Shown here one piece after another: positions 56,372 through 64,000 of a DNA stretch of 64,000 nt; the stretch's first letter is position 1; the number at the start of each line of letters is the position of its first letter. Source of the stretch: Coniochaeta sp. PMI_546 (Eukaryota; Ascomycota; Sordariomycetes; Coniochaetales; Coniochaetaceae); assembly GCA_021432605.1 (NCBI GenBank), contig MU271154.1:310001-374000 (forward strand). The letters are read 5' to 3'. The notes beneath the pieces were generated by a model. That model was not told where the DNA came from. It did not search any database and saw nothing but the letters and a program-made list of their open reading frames with translations. The position numbers were made by a program, and so were the translations under genes.

Positions 56372-57667
56372 CTACCACCATGAGAGTGAGAATGGTGGGA
56401 GCGTCCTTGCACCTGGGCCTTGCCATGGCGCCAACTCCCATATATCGTCCTCTGGATCCACACCCCTTGCCCAGGAGTCTCGCTCCATTTCTTCAACCTG
56501 CTCGGGGCTCATGGCCGGTCCAAAGTCCGAGTCCGCCGTGTAATCACAAAGTTCGAGCATCGCTGGAAAGTCCGGTGCGTACGTCACACTGCCAGCTCCG
56601 GGGTCAGTTTCCTCGTAGAAATAGGTTTGGCGGAGTCTCCTGTCTATCAAAACAAAGGCTGGTGGCTGCGCTTTGCCCCCCATATAGTGACGGTCGGGGA
56701 CCTCATAACGAGGGTGCAGCATTGGGAGGTTGATAGTGGCGGTGCCCAGACCAGGAATCATATCGGGCGACATAGACGCAAGAATAGATGATACAACTGC
56801 TCTTTCGTTTACCAAAGACCAAGATGCGCTTTTGTCGTGGTCTAACCAAAGATGGAGATTCTGCAGTCCTTGAAGTCGTCGAGCGAGGGCGGGCCATACT
56901 TGTAGCCACTTTCTAGCACCATCGCACTCACTGACGCTAGTATGAAACGGTGGCATGTTAACATGCGCTGTCTTACGACAGTCAGAGGAGGTCGGCACCG
57001 TTGCAAGAATTGCAATCGCCCTGAAGAGAGGCAGAGAAAGCCGCAATGTGATGTGTAGTCTCCGGAGTAACGGAACCTCAGCAAACAGGAATATGTACGG
57101 CGATGACAGCGTTTGTGAACGGGAGTTGCTTTGGGCTAGGTGGTCGAGAGTTTCGAGGTCCGTGACATGGAAAGTCACATCGCTGATTAGCACTTTGGCA
57201 ACGTCCACATAACTGGTCAAGAAAGACGTCAGTCCACGGATCGGTGCCTGATTTGAAAATTGGTTGACAACCTACATTCTCTTGCACACCAGAAGCATTG
57301 ACATCGTTGCGATGTGATCGCCGGCACCATACTTCTCCTGGTAGCTCCTGTCATCCGACCCTTGCAGCGTCGTCCCTTGCGCAATCTCCTCGCATTGCCA
57401 GTGTGGACCCCACGAGGATTGCAGCCGACGCGCCCAGACATCCTCACTCGACCTCTTTCCGCATACACTGTGCTTGTCCTCGACTGGCCTACGTTCAATC
57501 CCAAGGCGCATCCGGTTTCCCGCTATTTCGGGCTCGATACATGGAGAGAGGACGACATTTCCTTGGCGGACGAACGCATGGATAGCGTTAGGGACGAGAT
57601 AAGCGTATATGGCGCGACGCACCTCAAGCGGAAGATCGAAGAACCGGCTCTGTTCTTGAGCCTCCAT
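56372..57667 (-). CDS. F-box-like / DUF7730-type fungal protein
   Basis: Two exons, 57667-57276 and 57212-56372 (GTAGGT..CAG), give 410 aa. The N-terminus FFDLPLEVRRAIYAYLVP is the short F-box-like motif of many fungal proteins (LPxEIRxxIY). The phrase LLVCKRIYVDVAKVLISDVTF spans the splice, also typical (LLxxCRxIYxE). The rest is a leucine-rich ordered region and an acidic C-terminus. F-box proteins bind SKP1 and select substrates for ubiquitination; this short form is common in Sordariomycetes and seldom studied. The donor is GTAGGT, slightly unusual. Confidence 0.75.
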
Positions 57668-58113
57668 GTTGTTCGGCTTTCAGAATCTATTTGCTCGTGG
57701 GAGAAGTTGCGATTGCGAAGGCCCGCGCGATGGAGAGTGGTAAAGAAGATAGCGCACAGTGAGCTCAAGCTGTCCTATTAATAGATTTCAGGCATGCCAA
57801 CATGTCGAGATCGTTTCGTCGAACCAACCTTACTGGGCGCTTAGTCGAATAACTGTACCCGATCGTCACAGCTATGCCCATATGACATCAGAAGTCAGTG
57901 CAGATCGTTTTGATCTATTTTATTCTAATTTTTACTATCCAGCTTCCGAAGCAACTGGCGGTGGGATGCCTCAAGTCACGCAGCTGTGTTATGCAAATAT
58001 CTCTCAAATTGAATCCATTTTAATTTGGTCACACTCTCACGGTAAAGAGTTGCGAAAAGGCCTGGATCTCGCGTTGGATATGAGTAAGAATGTTTTCCAT
58101 AGCTGTCCAGAGT
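57668..58113. other. Intergenic between two minus-strand genes
   Basis: About 446 bases. An ORF on the plus strand (57759-58247) has no likeness. No gene is seen. Confidence 0.5.
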
Positions 58114-59018
58114 CTATTGCAGTTCCTCGCCGTCGTCACACCAGTCCTGTCCCCGTTTCTTCCAAGTTCGCATCAAGTGCCTATCACCCTTCCAGTCCAT
58201 GTAGAAGAGGAAGCATAATATCGTTGAGAATGCGACCACAAAGATAGATGTCCATCTCGCACCAGTTTCGAGGGCACAGATCTGCTTGTGCCAGGACACG
58301 TCTGGAGCAGAATCGAAACGCCGATCCACGGTGAAGCGCGGGAAAAATGCAAACTGGCAGAACCAGGTCTCCCGGTCAAATGTTCCCGGGTACACATAGT
58401 CGACTCGGGGCTGAGGGCATGGCAAGTAGAGGTCTTCAGGACAGGGTTGTGGAATTGCTTTACTCCTCTGGAGATCGGGGTTAAATTCTGCGGACGCTCC
58501 ATGCAGAGCAAATATGTAGATGAATGCAGTCACAGCTATAACGCAGCTCAAGAACAGAGCCGCTCTGAGCGCAACGCTAATCCAGAATATTGTCTAACAA
58601 CAGTTGTTAGTCATGATCTTCAATCTCATCGGTGAGGGTGAGGGTGACATACATTCCACAGCCCCTTCTTGGCGGCGTGAAAGACCATTATGGCGGTATT
58701 CAGCGAAGTTGCCAGACAGATTGCAGCGCTGGCGAACATCAAGGCATCTCCGTGTTGGAAGTACGTGAACCCGAATTGAGGAACCTCCATGACACCATCA
58801 GTATACAAAACGAATATCGATTGGTAATTGATCAGGTTGGTATCGATCCACATGTTCCTAGAGGACGCTTTGTGCGCCAATTGCACCACAGAGAGCATTG
58901 CTAGACCGACGGTCGCAGTGCTCATGCTCCAGAGCAATGCTCTCTTCGAAAGGTATAAGAAAGGCTTCTGGGGCGCCTTGTCATGCTGCATGAACATAGT
59001 GAATGCCGTCGTCGACAT
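58114..59018 (-). CDS. Membrane protein with about four helices, function unknown
   Basis: Two exons, 59018-58653 and 58593-58114 (GTATGT..TAG, CTAAC branch), give 281 aa. Helices are ALLWSMSTATVGLAMLSVVQLA, ALMFASAAICLATSLNTAIMVF, IFWISVALRAALFLSCVIAV (made whole by the splice) and ARWTSIFVVAFSTILCFLFYM. A large loop between helices 3 and 4 holds five Cys and may be extracellular, giving a four-helix layout like claudin/Sur7-type proteins, though I do not see their signature. The tail is charged (KKRGQDWCDDGEE). Function unknown. Confidence 0.7.
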
Positions 59019-59825
59019 GTTGGAGGTGAATATGATTATGAGGCTGCTGAGAGTTTGAGACTCCTCTACTGCATGGCGAGGAGTATTGACGACGATGCTT
59101 TACATATTCGACTTCTGTCAGTAGGTATTAAAACGGATGTTGGTGTTGTTGATAGCATGTGTCTTGCTCTGGGTCGCATTTTGGGTGGGCGCTTGGCGAT
59201 AGGCTCGGAGTGGGTTGTGTTGCGAGTTGCATTGTATCAGATCAAACCAACGTCAACAATGCCAGCAAATGCCAAGCTTGCAATACCTGCAGAAAAGGAA
59301 GATCGGTGGGAGGAGGATCTGTTCAAGATTTTGTCTGGTTACTGGCTAATTTAGTTTCTCGGCAAATATGAAATCACAGCTGAATGGCGCTTTCCCGCTC
59401 ATTGCGTACTCTTACCCAAGTTGCCCTGTAGAGACTAGAGCAGCGTTTGTGGTCTTGGCCAGTGCCTCCCAGTCGTTTTTATTACTTTCAACACTGGGTA
59501 GTCTCCTCATTTTATGTGTTTCTGATGCTTGATATTTGCACAAGACCTAGCTTCTGCTCCTCATTTTAACAAAGGGGCACTGTTGTTGTTCTGTCTGACG
59601 GACCTCTCCGCTGTTAGGAAAGCTGCAGACACTCCAAATGTTCCTCCCATACTTGAGACAATGGCAGATTAGGGTAGTGACATCGCTGAAGCATAATTTT
59701 GAGACTAAGAAATCGTGATTATATCCAAGTTCGGAATTCAGAACCAAACAGTACCTGTGTTACATCGTGAGATACATATCCCTCTCCTCTGGCCCCCAAA
59801 CCGCCAGAGCTTCTGTGCATCATGT
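59019..59825. other. Intergenic, 0.8 kb, no gene seen
   Basis: The left end is the promoter of the membrane protein gene; the right end is the 3' flank of the secreted-protein gene. ORFs are short and unsupported. Confidence 0.5.
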
Positions 59826-62367
59826 CTAGCTCTTCTGCGTTTTGAACTCATATACCAAACATCCAACCTGGATACTCCCGCCCACGCCACCATTATTGCA
59901 CTGCTTGTAGTTATCAATCAGCAACTGTTGACAAGCCGTGTACCCCGGATCCTTGACAGCAAGCGGGTTGGCGGGGTACACCGCATCATAACCTGGGATA
60001 TAGTCTAGCACGCAGCCGTCTTTCCAGTATATGTTGTACTGGTACGGCGTCCCGCCGTCCAATCTTTCGAAATGGATGTTAGTTGCCGGGTCTCCGCGCT
60101 TGATGGGCGTGACACCCGTTCCCGCGCATGCGAAGCCCGAGTAGAAAGACTGCGTGCCCGGCTGGATGTCGCCGTGACTTCCAAACTCGTCTGGGCCGTA
60201 GCAGTGGCGGTCCTGTAGAGTGAGTGGGACTGTCGGTCCCACGATGTTGAAGTCGAACACGCCGCAGCCAACATCTACTTTACCTGTTCTGGCCATCAGG
60301 GTTCCAATCGCTGTAAAAACGGAGGTTAGACAGCATTCACATATCGAAGAACGAATGCAAGGGAACACCGTGTGGTCTAGCTGAAAGCCGACCAGATGAG
60401 AGACAGATCAACTCACTTCCGGTGTTGGAGCATGCTTGCGTCATTGCGGTGTACGCATCCTTGCAGTTGAGGGCACACTTCTTGCCCTTATCCGTCGGCT
60501 CAAAGCTCAAGTCAAAGTTGTAATGCGACCACGTGCTTGGATTCGGTGGTGGTGTACGCTCAGCGAGACCTGCCTTCGGCTTCCTATCATTCCCAGCGGC
60601 GTCCACAGTCATCTTCAACTCACTCCCCGCAGTCCAGCTGTCGCAAAAGTGGCCGTAGATGTTGTTCTTATCACTCCCAAAAACGTTGGAGGGGATGTTA
60701 CTAAACTTTTCGGGCTGGCATTCAGGCTTGAGCGACGTGTCGGGCTTGGAGGAATCCTTTGACGCCTTCTGAAACGCGTCCGAGACTTGGATGATGAACT
60801 GAACTTGGTCGTCCTTGAGAGTACTCATATACGGGTCTGGTGGCGCGGCACATTCACAATCTTTATACTGGCCCTGTGAACATAAGAAAGAGGGGGGGAA
60901 CGTCAGCCTTATGCCAAACTGGCGTTAATGGGGCGTGCTGATCTTACCGAGGCGCAGACGGGCTTTCCATCAATGTTGTCAGGAAGCTTCACATCGCAAT
61001 CCGGATGGTAATCGATTGGATATCCACACCAGAGCTTACGAAACCAGACTGTTAATTGATGGCCGACGTGACGCAATTCTAGACACGAGAGGTGAGGAGC
61101 GGCATGCTACTTACTGGAGTGGTCGTAGGGTCCGGGCAACCAGTTTCCGAGGTGGTTGGAGAAGTGGTCTTGGTGGCCTTAGCGGATGTTGTAACGAGAG
61201 AAGATGCGATGCGGTTCTCCCCTTTGAGAGGCACATTCTCAACGATAGTATCGATGGCTAGCGCCAACAGGTACGTGGCAAGCTGATTGGCAACATCGGG
61301 GGTGATTGTCAGCATTGGTGCGTACGCCAACACAAAATCAGACACCACATTGGCCGCGCGCAATGCTTCACCTGCGCCATCAGCAAAGCCGAAAGCCAGC
61401 CCATTCTGGCGGAGAAGCAGCAGATCGTTGAACGGACCTCCTCGGCCAGCCATGGATGCTACCGCTTCTGCTCCGCAGATTGCCTGGCCATATGTACCTG
61501 CGGCTCGTTGTTTCTTGGTCCCCTTGAGGGCATCAAACTTGGCACCATCATCACAGCTCGACATCAAGTGCATGAGATCATTGATGCGTTGAGCAAGATC
61601 CGCATCCAAGATGGCTGAGAGATCCCCTGGAGAGAACCCGGCCTGTGGCGTGGTCACTAACGTGACAGTAGGGGTTTGGGTCCTGCGAAGGGAGTGAACA
61701 TTAATACTCATGTCTCCCTTTCATTCACCATGAGCTATGTCTGGATACTTGACGTACCCCTGGAGCTTCGTTGGGTCAGGAGTTGGCATGACTGTGCCAA
61801 TGTTTGACCCTTGAGCTGAGATGATAACTGTTGTAGCAGACGCCAGGGCTGACGCCCTCTGGCCGTCTGCTTCTGGAATGAAGAGACCAAGCTCCTTTGT
61901 GTCCATAGCCCTCAACTTCCACTCAGCTAAAAGAATGGCCGTGATTGCCAGATACACATCCGCAATGCTTTTGAACGTCTTTGAGAGAAGCTGGGCAAAA
62001 CCGCGACGCTCGAGCGCTACGTCAATTTGAAGATCAGCCGAGCGAAGGACATCATGGGCGTCCTGATAGCAGCGATCATCAGCCACACCGCATGCATCGA
62101 AGACACCTTGGATCTTGGCCTTCGCATCGGGCGAGAACTCTATATCAAAGCCGTCGCCTTCTTTGCCCGATACCCACACGGTAGTAGCGCCTAAATGGAG
62201 GTTGTTTTGCTTTGAGTTGATCAGCGCCCCGTTTCAACAATCAGAAAAGAATGGTTTGAAGACCCTACTGTTCTGGGCTTATATTGGTCCAGTTGACCAA
62301 GGTCCAGCACTTCTGCCGAAGCGAGAACCGCAATTCCAATGAGGGTAAAGTGGTACCAACCCATCAT
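59826..62367 (-). CDS. Large secreted protein of unknown function, six exons
   Basis: Exons are 62367-62298 (least certain), 62190-61758, 61682-61115, 61034-60948, 60873-60417 and 60310-59826, giving 699 aa with matching phases. The N-terminus MMGWYHFTLIGIAVLASAEV is a signal peptide. A helical, Ala-rich domain (about residues 25-340) follows, with a Thr/Ser linker (TTSAKATKTTSPTTSE) and two Cys-rich C-terminal regions (WCGYPIDYHPDCDV, QYKDCECAAPP; then VDVGCGVFDF and CYGPDEFGSHGDIQPG, ending in GCLVYEF). I do not recognise a family with known function. The donor of intron 1 (GTCAAC) is weak, so the first junction may be wrong; the other four introns are well supported. Confidence 0.75.
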
Positions 62368-63961
62368 TGTGGATTTCAGAGGAGCCACAGGCGATATCCG
62401 GGTTGGAAATGTTGGATTGTATCTTATTCTCTGCGTGTGGTGAATGCTGGATGTAGTGAGACGCAAAAACTGCTAGCAGAAGCAAGCGAAATACTGGCAG
62501 AGAACAACACTAGGGATATATATGAATATTAGTCGACAGGTTCATGACGCACGACCAGCCTAATCGAGCTCATGACGGTAAGTCTGGTCTCTTACCGCCG
62601 AATGAGTCGACCTCATGGGTCGTGGGTAGTGTTGGAGTCTAATTTACACCTCACCGTTGGGGTCGGCCTCATCATCGCCACTTTGGCTGCATGTGAGGGC
62701 CAACATGGACGCTAGACAAACCAAAGGATTTGACGAATGAACATCATTACAAAGCATTTGAGCAGCATCCTGACCTTGCCCCCGATTCTAAAAGCGAACA
62801 TGAGGTTGGTATTAATTGTAGCGAGTTAGCCGCTCTGTATTCTGTAAGGTTCGTCGTTGTCATTGTGTTGAAAACTCGCCCACTGCGGTGGTTTTCATGG
62901 GAAAAGGGTCTGGATAACACACTCACAACACCGACGAGCCATACGAACTGCAGGTACCTAGACGCAAGTTCTTGTAAATTCTCAAGTTAAGAGACTTGCG
63001 TCATTCCATGTTCTTCAGGGAGGATTGAGCGTTATAGAAAACCACTATGTCAGCAGCAACTAACAGCGAGTCTTTAACTTGGTCTTGCATTTCGGGGTAT
63101 CAAATCCCTGCAGCAGTCTAAACTATAATTCTAGGGTTTACAAGACCGCGGGACTGTCCACCACGCAGATCGGCCGCAACACTGAGATGTTCGTTGAGCA
63201 GATGTCCAACCCAGGTCGTCAGAGCGCGTAATTACCCGTCTATTATGGATGTCATTTTGCGCCTTCTGGAGGGAGACTGTCTTGGCAAAATTCGTTGTGA
63301 CCATCCGTCTATACTACCCTGCAACGACCTGTTGGTAGAGGAGTAGGTGAGATGCCCCACATGTTGGTTTCAGACCTCTATGTGCCACTGACTCTTATTC
63401 ACCGATTTAAGGACCTAAGGGATCTGTGATGACAGTGTTGGCCGCATCACTGAGCCCAGGTGCACTGAAGAGGCGGGTACCGGCGAAGCCAACAGATCAG
63501 CCAGACACAAGAGATCGAGTCTCCATCCAAAGACTTTCGTTGAGGCCGAGGTTATGTTTCTCTTTTGTGTTGCCAATGGATTGGTAATTTCCTCAATGAG
63601 CGTCTAAATCGTCGGCTTATTCGTCCAGTATGAGGATCGTTGGATTGGGTGGCTAACAACCATCAAGGCCAGCGGTGGAGGCCACGGCAGAGCCTCGTTG
63701 GTACTGACGTTGGTATAGACGTTGGTATTCGGAATTGGCAGAATCTATTAATGGCAAGACCTGTGCCCGATGGCACTTGGTGACGGAATCAAAGCATTTT
63801 CAAGAATAACCATATTCTCTGCGCACCAACCGTGAGTTTGGACGGCTAGACCAAGGTCTGCGTACATAAATGACGGTACGTCGCCAGCCCAAAGTTGAGC
63901 TTGTGTCAATTCATCGCACTAGCTCTTCACTAAGACAGAACTCATTCTGCAATCTGTTACA
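62368..63961. other. Intergenic, 1.6 kb
   Basis: Both flanking genes begin at its edges, so it should contain two divergent promoters. Near 63700-63735 there are three 12-base copies of gttggtaNNgac-like sequence. No gene or RNA is seen. Confidence 0.5.
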
Positions 63962-64000
63962 ATGAGACTTACCTTGTCCCTGGTCCTGCTTTGGAGCTAT
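63962..64000 (+). CDS. Start of a secreted protein (3' partial)
   Basis: An ATG at 63962 opens 13 codons to the window edge (MRLTLSLVLLWSY), which looks like the first part of a signal peptide. The upstream 60 bases are CT/AT-mixed as in fungal leaders. Nothing more can be said; the rest is outside the window. Confidence 0.4.
   Translation, partial: MRLTLSLVLLWSY

Overview
The window is nuclear DNA of a filamentous ascomycete, most likely a Sordariomycete. Genes lie on both strands and are cut by short introns (about 50-110 bases) with GTAAGT/GTATGT-like donors, CTAAC/CTGAC-like branch sites and CAG/TAG acceptors. Encoded proteins match fungal families (ADE2-type AIR carboxylase, BSD2-type Rsp5 adaptor, YPC1-type ceramidase, fungal NADP mannitol dehydrogenase, LaeA-like methyltransferase). 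Exon joins given below were worked out by hand from splice signals, frame and family resemblance; there is no transcript evidence.

Bases 1-18,000 are housekeeping-rich, with several genes for mitochondrial energy metabolism: acyl carrier protein (1943-2688), the complex I TYKY/NDUFS8 subunit (3191-3942), a CBP6/UQCC2-like complex III assembly factor (15938-16403) and a citrate/tricarboxylate carrier (16676-17848). Between them are a conserved fungal protein of unknown function, an unrecognised acidic-tailed protein, protein-L-isoaspartate methyltransferase, an acyl-protein-thioesterase-like protein whose catalytic His position is Gln, and a BSD2/NDFIP-like membrane adaptor.

Bases 18,000-45,000 are more accessory: an unresolved two-ORF gene, NADP mannitol dehydrogenase, a methyltransferase, a single-pass surface protein, an alkaline ceramidase, a DHA2 drug-type MFS transporter, a 55-residue microprotein, an NCS1 purine/cytosine-type permease, a secreted GPI-like serine carboxypeptidase, and a redox/acyl group of a GRE2-like reductase, an alcohol acetyltransferase and a zinc alcohol dehydrogenase. 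A repeat-rich element (44186-44931) with two 18-bp arrays, a 12-bp minisatellite and tRNA-like boxes lies next.

Bases 45,000-64,000 hold ADE2, a cysteine-rich small secreted protein visible only after splicing, an intron-containing tRNA-His(GUG), a quinone-oxidoreductase-like enzyme, a LaeA-like methyltransferase overlapped at its 3' end by an antisense kinase-like ORF, an F-box-like protein, a four-helix membrane protein, a six-exon secreted protein of unknown function, and the first 13 codons of a further secreted protein at the right edge.

No polyketide or peptide synthase, CRISPR array, intact transposase or Starship captain is visible. The strongest leads are the 44-45 kb element, the putative volatile-ester gene group at 37-43 kb, the putative pseudo-esterase, and the spliced small proteins at 32.2 kb and 48.3 kb.
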